From Anaerolineales bacterium (lineage in GTDB: Bacteria; Chloroflexota; Anaerolineae; 4572-78; J111): DNA of 64,000 nt. Every line of letters begins with the position of its first letter. Position 1 is the stretch's first letter. The stretch lies in NCBI GenBank assembly GCA_015075405.1, contig JABTUK010000005.1, forward strand, positions 1 through 64,000. Reading direction: 5' to 3'. Below are positions 9,611 to 16,163 of the stretch, piece after piece. The translations under genes were made by a program, and so were the position numbers. Below the pieces are notes generated by a model. The model saw nothing but the letters and a program-made list of their open reading frames with translations. It did no database searches and was not told where the DNA came from.

Positions 9611-9976
9611 CGTTTTTCCTTTATCTACAGACAACTCGGTGGGGCAGAATTATAATCCAGTCCGCTAAATATGACAATCAGCGGAGGGGAGAGGGGCAAT
9701 TATTTAATTGAGAGAGCATTCGGAAACCCAAGAGGCAATCTTGACGGCGGCGCTAGTCCGGCGATGAAGTCGCCGGACTATATGACAGCGCCCGATTAAT
9801 CGGGCTTAAGCCGGGTTGACCCGGCGTTGTTCCATAGCCCTGGCATTCATGCCGGGGCGGGCAAGTCAGACGAAATAGTTTCCGAACGCTTTCAATTGAC
9901 TCAAGCGTTGTTTGTGATAGCATGATATTGTAGTTTAAAGAGGATAGGGCTGAATGATGGAAATGTTGGTTCAATT
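9611..9976. other. intergenic region holding composite-hairpin repeat
   Basis: This gap of about 366 bp contains no credible gene. Nearly half of it is repeat copy 1 (9714-9894). The rest is AT-richer and contains no promoter I could assign with confidence. Confidence 0.6.
9714..9894 (+). repeat. 182-bp composite-hairpin element, copy 1
   Basis: Ends are inverted repeats: gagcattcggaaac at the left, gtttccgaacgctttca at the right. Inside lie at least four palindromes: tccggcgatgaagtcgccgga, gcccgattaatcgggc, ccgggttgacccgg and a ggcattcatgcc-type hairpin. Copy 2 at 19207-19389 is the same sequence in inverted orientation, about 80% identical by eye. No coding capacity, so this is a MITE-like or REP/BIME-like element. 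Confidence 0.85.
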
Positions 9977-10341
9977 GTGCCTCATTTATCGGCCTCTGAA
10001 CGATTGGCGCTGACTGAACTGTTGAACCGGCTGGAGCGTGAATACGATCACACCGTACTCCGGGTTATCCTTTACGGTTCCACCGTCCGAGGTGACCGCA
10101 GCCCCGACTCCGACGTAGATTTGCTCATCATCACCCACAGCGACGACTGGCGAACACAAGAGCCGATCCGCTTCCTGGTTGCTCGCCTGTCTAATCAGCA
10201 GATGCCTTTCTGTCGGCCTGGATTATCAGCCTGGAGCGCTTTGAACGCCTGCGCCAGAACCAGCCTTTGCTTTATGACCGCATTGGCCAGGAAGGTTTGG
10301 AGTTGCTGCGCCGGAGTCAGCAGCCGGCCGTAAGCCTCTAA
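9977..10341 (+). pseudogene. frameshifted MNT-type nucleotidyltransferase
   Basis: The N-terminal part (GTG 9977) carries the nucleotidyltransferase signature LYGSTVRGDRSPDSDVDLL, the GS..RG..D.D motif of minimal nucleotidyltransferases. After residue ~75 the frame turns to nonsense (MPFCRPGLSAWS). The proper ending is found in another frame (LSAWIISLERFERLRQNQ, PLLYDRIGQEGLEL) and stops at 10339-10341. Restoring one G after cagcag near 10200 would give QQDAFLSAW and a continuous ~121-residue protein. So this is a single-base deletion or sequencing error. No HEPN partner gene follows. Confidence 0.75.
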
Positions 10342-10469
10342 AAATAGCCTCAGTCACCCCCTCCCCGCCGACGTTCCGGCCCGGCTCGAGGGGTCGCTAT
10401 ATTTTGACACACCCTCTACCGCTAGTTAAAATTACGGCAATCAAATTGCCTGACATTAGGAGGCTATAA

Positions 10470-10712
10470 ATGGCAGTGCAACCATCTGTAACCTGCCTAG
10501 ATGTTTATCACAAATTGGTGGCGTTGGAAACACAACTCCAAGATTTTCGCCAATTAGTCTGGGCGCTCAAACCCACAGAGGTTAAGATTGAGTGTCGCTA
10601 TCCGGTAAAGTTAGAAGGCATCTGGGCCGGGGCGGAGATCACCGAAGATGACATCGCGGCAGCCAAACGCAGCGTGTTTGCCATTGAGAATGCAATTACC
10701 AAACCGGTCTAA
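10470..10712 (+). CDS. small hypothetical protein upstream of DUF6883
   Basis: An 80-residue acidic protein with no family I recognise (starts MAVQPSVTCLDVYHKLVALE). The start is secure, preceded by aggagg. It overlaps the DUF6883 gene by 23 nt, which suggests co-translation. With DUF6883 and DUF4926 it forms a three-gene unit of very small proteins, the usual look of a toxin-antitoxin or immunity cluster. Confidence 0.6.
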   Translation: MAVQPSVTCLDVYHKLVALETQLQDFRQLVWALKPTEVKIECRYPVKLEGIWAGAEITEDDIAAAKRSVFAIENAITKPV

Positions 10713-11022
10713 AGCTTACATCCCGCTTCCAAAGTTTACCGCCTACTTGCTTTCAGAATCCCATGCGGTTGGTAAATCTAAAGCTAAGTTTTTCCGTACC
10801 CTGGGATTTGATGAAACAAACATAGATTTACTCGAGCGGGGTCTGATAACAATTGCTCAAACAGAATCCGTAAACGAGACGGTTTCAACGCCCCATGGAG
10901 AAAAGTATGTTATTGAGGGTGAGCTACAATCACCCACTAACTTAACAGCAAAGGTGCGAACTGTCTGGATCATCGAAACGGGTGAAGATAGTCTACGTTT
11001 TGTAACGGCTTATCCTATTTGA
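10690..11022 (+). CDS. DUF6883 protein, putative toxin of a small module
   Basis: Reading from ATG 10690 gives 110 residues starting MQLPNRSKAYIPLPKFTAYL, followed by SHAVGKSKAKFFRTLGF. The 'L-x-x-G-K-x-K-A-x-F' pattern is that of DUF6883, a small domain often found as the C-terminal toxin of polymorphic proteins or next to DUF4926. The function of the family is not established. The upstream gene overlaps by 23 nt; DUF4926 follows 25 bp downstream. Confidence 0.7.
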   Translation: MQLPNRSKAYIPLPKFTAYLLSESHAVGKSKAKFFRTLGFDETNIDLLERGLITIAQTESVNETVSTPHGEKYVIEGELQSPTNLTAKVRTVWIIETGEDSLRFVTAYPI

Positions 11023-11047
11023 TAAAGGTCGGGTGAGGAGATAAGCA

Positions 11048-11278
11048 ATGATTCGTGAATTTGATACGGTTGTCCTTGTCAAGGACATTGCGGAATATAA
11101 CTTAAAACGGGGTGATGTTGGGGCAGTGGTTCACTGTTACCAGGATGGTCAAACCTTTGAGGTTGAATTTGTTACGGGCGAGGGTGAAACCCTGGCGGTC
11201 ATTACCTTAACCGGGGTAGATATTCGCCCTATGCAGCCTAAAGAGATACTGCACGTCCGAGAATTGTCCCTGGCTTAA
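11048..11278 (+). CDS. DUF4926 protein
   Basis: The 76-residue product matches DUF4926: a small beta-rich protein beginning FDTVVLVKDIAEYNLKRGDV, then VGAVVHCY and VEFVTGEGETLAVITL. Family members resemble SH3-like/KOW folds and repeatedly sit next to DUF6883 genes; an immunity or antitoxin role is a guess from context. It has a gaggag ribosome site and is followed by a strong hairpin at 11305-11344. Confidence 0.75.
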   Translation: MIREFDTVVLVKDIAEYNLKRGDVGAVVHCYQDGQTFEVEFVTGEGETLAVITLTGVDIRPMQPKEILHVRELSLA

Positions 11279-11304
11279 CGTTATTCAGATTTGAATTTGA
11301 TGAG

Positions 11305-11344
11305 GAGAACCCGGTTCACAGCTTTGATGTTGAGCCGGGTTCTC
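11305..11344. terminator. hairpin after DUF4926 unit
   Basis: Arms gagaacccgg and ccgggttctc form a perfect 10-bp stem, extended by imperfect pairs (ttca/ttga). No long T-run follows, so a role as terminator of the 10470-11278 unit is likely but not certain. Confidence 0.5.
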
Positions 11345-11460
11345 ATTTACCGTAAAAGAACTCTTTCTTTTACGCCCGCCGCTTGTATCTTACATTGCGC
11401 CATCAGTGATTATGAGCGCCCTCATAATCACATTCACCGCACGAGGTACAGTGCCAGTCC

Positions 11461-11829
11461 TCATGGCCGCCGCTGAATAGAAATGGATGGTGACTCAGAG
11501 CGATAGTCTCCTTGTGTACCATTAGAGGCGACAGAGACTCGTATGGTTTGATTCGTCTGGCGGTCGTGGACAAATACATCTGACCAATTGTTGGTATCAC
11601 CGTTTACCAGATTGCTGGCGTTAGAAAAAAATGCTATATAACGCCCGTCAGCGGATATAGATGGCCAGTAAGATGTTTGGTTTCCCTGCGAACCATCCGA
11701 GGCAACTGAAACGCGCTCGGTTGTGCCGTTGCCTTGCGCTGTCGCGGGTATGTTTTTTATTGGCAGAAGAAAGGACAGAAAAACCAGGCCTATCAACAAA
11801 CCAGATAGGGTGAGTCTTCGTCTTTTCAT
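11461..11829 (-). pseudogene. truncated PD40/TolB-like beta-propeller protein
   Basis: From ATG 11829 the product begins with a signal peptide (MKRRRLTLSGLLIGLVFLSF), then shows two PD40-like propeller repeats: RVSVASDGSQG, YWPSISADGRYIAFFS, DVFVHDRQTNQTIRVSVAS. It stops after only 122 residues in the middle of the next repeat (SPSISIQRRP, where ADGRY would be expected). Complete members have many repeats, so this is an N-terminal remnant cut by deletion or rearrangement. Confidence 0.65.
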
Positions 11830-12346
11830 TTGGCCTCTCCTATGGATATTCAGTTCATACCTTCCAAAACAAAACACGCCAACCACTTCCACCTCCCCGC
11901 AGGCGCAGAGAGGTCGAGATGTTGGCGCGGGCCGAAAATGGCTCATTAGAACGTCATCATTCCCAGGGGTCAACAGCGGCATGAGCTTCTCCCTGTCTGT
12001 ATCAACGATGACAAGGCAATTGGAGGGGGCGGGCAGGTTTGGGCTAAGGTTGGCAGGGTAATCCTGGAGGCCGGCTTGGAATCGTGGAGAATCAGGAAAA
12101 TTGTATCAAATAATGGGGGCAGGAAATAGTGACAAATGTCATACTTTATTAGAAATCGGTTAGAGTTGGGGGAAGTTTGGTTCAGCGGCTATGACACAAC
12201 GAAAATTGGAAGATTGGAATTTAGCTCATTGTCCAGTCTTCCGGCCAGGCTAAACCTGCCCCAAAAGTGAAATACACCTGGTTACGCCGGATCATTTGCC
12301 CATTCCTGGGCGTGTCGCTACAATGACGGTGGAGGTAAAAACAGCT
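11830..12346. other. intergenic region, no gene seen
   Basis: No convincing coding sequence in these ~515 bp. One imperfect hairpin (ggaagattgga / tccagtcttcc, about 12208-12242) lies near its right end. The ATG of the following antitoxin-like gene has a ggaggt site at about 12331-12336. Confidence 0.5.
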
Positions 12347-12637
12347 ATGGTCACGATTTTGCTTGAACTTCCCGACGACCTGGCCCAGCGGCTAACCCCG
12401 CTGCGGGATCGCCTGCCGGAGATTATCGAATTGGGCCTGCGCCAGTGGTCGGATGCTGAACCGGCGCTAACATCGCGCCAGCGGGTTGAGCAAATTTGGG
12501 CTGCAACTGGCTTAATTGTGCCGCTCGATCCGGCTATTGCCCGGCGCTATGCCAAATCTCGGCAGCGACGAACTCCTATTCAGGCCGGTGGCAAACCCGC
12601 CAGTGAGATTATTATTGAACAGCGGGGCAAGTTGTGA
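12347..12637 (+). CDS. VapB-like antitoxin candidate
   Basis: A 96-residue protein with a leading beta strand and helices (MVTILLELPDDLAQRL, EIIELGLRQWSD), like small antitoxins that precede PIN toxins. The start at ATG 12347 is chosen for its ggaggt site; longer readings exist. It overlaps the PIN gene by 4 nt. The C-terminus is basic (KSRQRRTPIQ), perhaps where the toxin is bound. The family is not firmly recognised. Confidence 0.6.
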   Translation: MVTILLELPDDLAQRLTPLRDRLPEIIELGLRQWSDAEPALTSRQRVEQIWAATGLIVPLDPAIARRYAKSRQRRTPIQAGGKPASEIIIEQRGKL

Positions 12638-13128
12638 CTATGCCTACGGTGGGTGCTGAACTATCTCTGACCTTCTATCTTGATGCCAGCGCCCTGGTCA
12701 AACGATACATGGTTGAGGCTGGCACAGCCTGGGTCGAGACCTTATGCGCTGACGAAGACAAGCATGCGGTTGCCATTGCCCAGATTGGACTAGTTGAAGT
12801 AGCGGCAGCTTTTGCCGCCAAGCAACGCGGACAATTCATTACGCCCGTCGAACACGATCACGCCCTGGCTAATCTTGTTCACGATGCCCTACAACGTTAC
12901 CAACTTGTCATCGTCAATCAGACCGTTGTGGATAGCGCCATCCAGCTTACCCGCCGCCAAAGACTGCGTGGCTATGATGCAGTTCATTTGGCTTGTGCTC
13001 TTGCGCTCAATACTCCGCTGGTAAACAACGGCCTCTTACCACTAACTTTTGTCTCTGCCGATAATGACCTATTAGCCGCTGCCACAGCCGAAGGACTCGC
13101 CACAGATAATCCCAATCATCACCCTTAA
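12634..13128 (+). CDS. VapC-like PIN-domain toxin
   Basis: The ~164-residue PIN-domain protein would be a metal-dependent RNase. Visible motifs are FYLDASALVKRY (first acidic residue), GLVEVAAAFA (Glu), YDAVHLACAL (Asp) and FVSADNDLLAAA (Asp). The GTG start at 12634 overlaps the antitoxin stop; ATG at 12640 is an alternative. It is a regular VapBC-type arrangement. Confidence 0.85.
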   Translation: MTMPTVGAELSLTFYLDASALVKRYMVEAGTAWVETLCADEDKHAVAIAQIGLVEVAAAFAAKQRGQFITPVEHDHALANLVHDALQRYQLVIVNQTVVDSAIQLTRRQRLRGYDAVHLACALALNTPLVNNGLLPLTFVSADNDLLAAATAEGLATDNPNHHP

Positions 13129-13216
13129 ATCAATCTCCCAATCCCGGTGCGGGGATAAGTTAGAGATTTAAGGAGCTTCCAAAACAATAGAGTTTATGCA
13201 CAATAAAAATTGAATA

Positions 13217-13708
13217 TCAGCTAACCATCTGCGCTTTAGCATGCTGCCAGCGCTGAGTTTGCCAGTTGACCAAGCCGCCCACGACTTGCATCACCAAGGT
13301 GTAAATTGAGTGGGCACAGCGAAAACGAGTCCCGATAATCTTCCAGTTCTTGACCCAGCCGATACAATGTTCAATGCGCACCCGAATTGAATTCAACTGG
13401 CGGTTAAATTCAACTTGGTCTTCGGTCAACTCGCCTCCTCTGGGCTTTTTCACCGGTGTTTCCAGGCTCAAGCGGGGCATTTGGTGGAGTTCACCGGTCT
13501 CAGGATTGAGCAAGGTGACCAGGGTGACTTGTTTATCCAGGCCTTGATAACCTTTGTCCGCTTTGCCCTGACAGCCATCAGGTAAACGCTCGACAGTTTT
13601 GGTCTCGTCACTCAGTTTCTTGTCGGCTTTGGCACCGGGTACAGCTTCACTAATGGCCTTGATGTCATGCTGCCCATCCGTCACGAATTCAGTTTTGAGG
13701 GCAAACAT
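13217..13708 (-). CDS. IS5-type transposase, second frame (DDE catalytic part)
   Basis: This frame carries FVTDGQHDIKAI, the second acidic motif in KADKGYQGLDKQ, and RVRIEHCIGWVKNWKI with the catalytic Glu of DDE_Tnp_4 transposases. It has no good start of its own. It is expected to be made by -1 frameshifting from the first frame at the A7 run near 13710, giving a fused product of about 330 residues (junction SGKKKMFALKTEF). Confidence 0.8.
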   Translation of the reverse strand: MFALKTEFVTDGQHDIKAISEAVPGAKADKKLSDETKTVERLPDGCQGKADKGYQGLDKQVTLVTLLNPETGELHQMPRLSLETPVKKPRGGELTEDQVEFNRQLNSIRVRIEHCIGWVKNWKIIGTRFRCAHSIYTLVMQVVGGLVNWQTQRWQHAKAQMVS

Positions 13709-14244
13709 CTTTTTTTACCCGAAAAATGGGCTTTGCGCGTGGCGCTATCTGTAGACCGATAGACTTGTTGCTCGGTCGCATCGATCAAGACCTGCCCATC
13801 GGCTAAAGCCGTTAGTTTCAGCATCTCTTCTTCCGTCAACGCTTGCTCGGCTTCCACTAACTTCCACACCTCCGGGCAGGGTAACACTTGTTTGAGTAAA
13901 GGCAACAAGCGCCGCAAATCCCGTGACACATCCGATTGGCTGGCCCCAAAAAATTTGGCCACCAACGCTTGGATGATATGTAAGCGCAGATAGGTCAGCA
14001 CCAACGCCACCCGGATGACCAGGGGTAAATCACATTTCCGTCCGCCGCCTACCCCTCGTTTTCGGTCGGGGCGCTCATGACGTTGCTGTTCATAACTCGG
14101 ATAAACTTTTTTGGCCGCTTCGACCAACTGCCAGAAACGGTCGGCAGGCAGTCCCATTAACAAGGGAATCCAGCTTGGATCTTCTCGCAGTGTTTCTTCG
14201 GTGATTATCATAGGTGCTCCTGTCTGACAATGACTGTGAAACAC
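13681..14244 (-). CDS. IS5-type transposase, first frame (HTH plus first Asp)
   Basis: The 187-residue frame contains a helix-turn-helix segment (FFGASQSDVSRDLRRLL) and ends with the first DDE aspartate (VLIDATEQQVYRS) and SGKK. It terminates shortly after the A7G run. In intact IS5 relatives the sequence continues SGKKK..LKTQ, which is what a -1 shift produces here. The last residues past the slip site are out of frame. A probable start is the ATG about 36 nt inside (MIITEETLREDPSW). Confidence 0.8.
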   Translation of the reverse strand: MFHSHCQTGAPMIITEETLREDPSWIPLLMGLPADRFWQLVEAAKKVYPSYEQQRHERPDRKRGVGGGRKCDLPLVIRVALVLTYLRLHIIQALVAKFFGASQSDVSRDLRRLLPLLKQVLPCPEVWKLVEAEQALTEEEMLKLTALADGQVLIDATEQQVYRSTDSATRKAHFSGKKRCLPSKLNS

Positions 14245-14304
14245 CTATTTTACCATATCTACCAGTCTTATTGTGAATTAACTCTAATAATTATTCAACA
14301 TTAG

Positions 14305-14348
14305 TGTTGCGTGTTGCGTGGAATAAACGGAACACGCAACACGCAACA
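14305..14348. repeat. heptad-armed hairpin (tgttgcg units)
   Basis: Arms tgttgcgtgttgcgtg (14305-14320) and its exact complement (14333-14348), 16 bp, 12-nt loop. The right flank holds the conserved outer arm tcttggaattgcc (14364-14376); the left outer arm is missing next to the IS end. Confidence 0.85.
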
Positions 14349-14388
14349 TGTTTCGACTTTAAATCTTGGAATTGCCCCAGAGGAGGTG

Positions 14389-14928
14389 TTACCCGGCTTC
14401 AAGCGCCGCCACACGAGCCTCAAGGCTGGCAATCCGGTCCATCAAAGGCGTCACACCGTTGCGGCGGAGTTGGAAAGTCAGGTGTAGGCCGGTGTGGTCG
14501 GCCAGCATGCCCAAGCCGGTCACGACATCGCTGGAATATTCCGGCTCAAAAAGATAAACGGTGATGCCGCCCGGCTGTCCTTGCTTGACGCCGCTGCCCT
14601 GAATCTGGTCAATTTGCCCGCTGCCGGCAGTTGGGACGATAAAGGCGCGGGGGGGCGACGGCGGAGTCCACAGAAAATCGGGGGTGAGCACGTATTGATC
14701 GGCGGTGCTGTAGGAGAACGCCACCGGGACATTGGGGATGGGGAAGCCGTTCTCGTCAACCACCAGCACAATCACCCGCTGTTCCTCAAAACTTTTGGGC
14801 TTGGTGCGGCGGATATTGACCAGATAAAAGTGACCTTGAGCCTGCTGGCTCACCTGTCGCTGTAATCCGGCCATCCAATCTTGCTGAATATCCGTTGGCA
14901 AAACATTCAGCGGTGCATAGTTCATCAT
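14389..14928 (-). CDS. hypothetical protein with Ig-like region and C-terminal coiled coil
   Basis: The 179-residue protein is not a family I can name. Residues ~45-110 look like a beta-sandwich (VIVLVVDENGFPIPNVPVAF resembles carboxypeptidase-regulatory/Ig-like folds). A second beta region around 120-165 includes ITVYLFEPEYSSDVVTGLGM. The last ~15 residues (IASLEARVAALEAG) form a short coiled coil likely to oligomerise it. No signal peptide. The segment DHTGLHLTFQL suggests a surface or carbohydrate-related role, but this is a guess. Confidence 0.6.
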   Translation of the reverse strand: MMNYAPLNVLPTDIQQDWMAGLQRQVSQQAQGHFYLVNIRRTKPKSFEEQRVIVLVVDENGFPIPNVPVAFSYSTADQYVLTPDFLWTPPSPPRAFIVPTAGSGQIDQIQGSGVKQGQPGGITVYLFEPEYSSDVVTGLGMLADHTGLHLTFQLRRNGVTPLMDRIASLEARVAALEAG

Positions 14929-14983
14929 GTTGGGTTTTCCTTTCTCTGTTATAAATAAAAGATTGGTAACTACTCATCTAGCT

Positions 14984-15048
14984 CAAGGCTAAGGCTGAGG
15001 CTAAGATAGATCTTACGCCCTTAGTCTCAGCCTTAGCCTTCGCCTTTG
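14984..15048. repeat. hexad-armed hairpin (aaggct units)
   Basis: Left arm (aaggct)(aaggct)(gaggct)aag pairs with the right arm cttagtctcagccttagcc. Period is 6 nt. Near-identical word use at 38837-38900. Confidence 0.8.
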
Positions 15049-15056
15049 ATACTACT

Positions 15057-15914
15057 TTAAGCCAGCTCTTTGGCCAGAGCATAAATAGCCCCGGCGTCAA
15101 AAACCTGATTGTTAGCTTCAAACAGGCGGGTAATGGCGGCCCGGTGAATCTTCATCTTGAGGCTGCCAATCCCCAGGCCGCCCAGGCATTTCTTGCCGTG
15201 GCGAACTTCGCCTTTATCCATCATCTCCAACCCGCCCACGCCCAGCGGCGGAACCGTGTTGATGTCGGCCAAAATTTCCAGGGTCGCACTGTCCTGCCAC
15301 ATGGCCTCGGGCAGCAGTTCGATTCCAGCCGCGCCGGCGGCAAGCACAATCTGCGCCCCATCGAGCGCCGCCTGGGTTGAGGCGGGATCGGACACTTGCA
15401 TGGGGGTCAGGGAGACGCCAAAGCGCTGGCCCATGGCCTGGCAGGCTGCTTCGGCGCGATCCAGCTTGCGCGAGGTCAGGATGACTTCCGCCCCTTCCTG
15501 AGCCAGCAAAACCGCTCCCCGCTGGCCGACCGGGCCGGTCCCGGCATAGACTACCGCCTTTTTACCGGCAATGCTGCCCAGACTGGTAATCTTGGCTACA
15601 GCAGCGGCAGCGGTGGTGTTGCAGCCATTACTATCCAACATCACCGAAACCCGAAAGTTGGAAAAGAAAATCTTTTGGATGGCATCAAAAAGAGCTTCGC
15701 CCTGGGCCAGATTGCTGCCCCCTACAAAAATGGCCGTGTTCTGCTTGTCTTTACCGCCCCGGGTAAAGATAGCGCCATGCGCAATGCCTTCGACGTTGTC
15801 GGGGTTCATGTTGGGAAAGGTGAGGAGATGGTCAGCCCCGCCATCATAAGCGACAACGCCATCAAACGAACTGGGAATGGAGTCGGTATCCAATTGAAAC
15901 AATAATTTCTTCAT
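15057..15914 (-). CDS. MtdB-like NAD(P)-dependent methylene-tetrahydropterin dehydrogenase
   Basis: From ATG 15914 the product is 285 residues starting MKKLLFQLDTDSIPSSFDGV, then VAYDGGADHLL, which is the N-terminal signature of MtdB-family methylene-tetrahydromethanopterin dehydrogenases. A Rossmann motif (VVYAGTGPVGQRGA) and the DSNGCNTTAAAAV segment are also present. The family interconverts methylene- and methenyl-tetrahydropterin in C1 metabolism. No other H4MPT genes are in the window. It sits next to a serine-pathway fusion gene, so a link with serine-derived C1 units is possible. Substrate pterin is uncertain. Confidence 0.8.
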   Translation of the reverse strand: MKKLLFQLDTDSIPSSFDGVVAYDGGADHLLTFPNMNPDNVEGIAHGAIFTRGGKDKQNTAIFVGGSNLAQGEALFDAIQKIFFSNFRVSVMLDSNGCNTTAAAAVAKITSLGSIAGKKAVVYAGTGPVGQRGAVLLAQEGAEVILTSRKLDRAEAACQAMGQRFGVSLTPMQVSDPASTQAALDGAQIVLAAGAAGIELLPEAMWQDSATLEILADINTVPPLGVGGLEMMDKGEVRHGKKCLGGLGIGSLKMKIHRAAITRLFEANNQVFDAGAIYALAKELA

Positions 15915-16057
15915 GCCGGTCTTTTCTCCTGAGATTGATTCCATTTTAACATTAGATAGAGGCAAATGCAACAGGTTTTCATAAAAATGACCGGCGCTCG
16001 CAAGGCCGGTCATTTATATTTTTCCTAACTCAGACAAGCCGGAACCAAAAGAGGTTT

Positions 16058-16120
16058 TTGCCACGAATTACACGAATTTTCACTAAATTTTTTGGTGTTA
16101 ATTCGTGCAATTCGTGGCAA
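16058..16120. repeat. nonamer-armed hairpin (cacgaatta units)
   Basis: Arms of 21 nt match at 20 positions (16058-16078 against 16100-16120), each with two cacgaatt units. It lies between the MtdB-like and SerA-fusion genes and could form a stable hairpin in the transcript. Confidence 0.8.
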
Positions 16121-16163
16121 AGTTCTTGCTCGATGTACAAGGATTTCATTGTTTGGGGCCTAA

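Larger units (their letters stand above)
13188..14286 (-). mobile_element. IS5-type insertion sequence, ~1.1 kb
   Basis: Terminal inverted repeats are tagagtttatgcacaataa (13188-13206) and ttattgtgaattaactcta (14268-14286), 17 of 19 matching. The outer TA on both sides can be a 2-bp target duplication. The transposase lies in two overlapping frames on the minus strand. The right end abuts the heptad hairpin at 14305, whose left outer arm is missing, so the element may have landed in or next to that repeat. Confidence 0.85.

Noticed and set aside
9753-9974. 73-codon minus frame over the composite-hairpin element
   Set aside because: Falls on the palindromic repeat; composition follows the hairpins and no protein family is visible.
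11291-11600. Small frames around the PD40 remnant
   Set aside because: Frames are created by the hairpin and the broken propeller gene; no independent signal.
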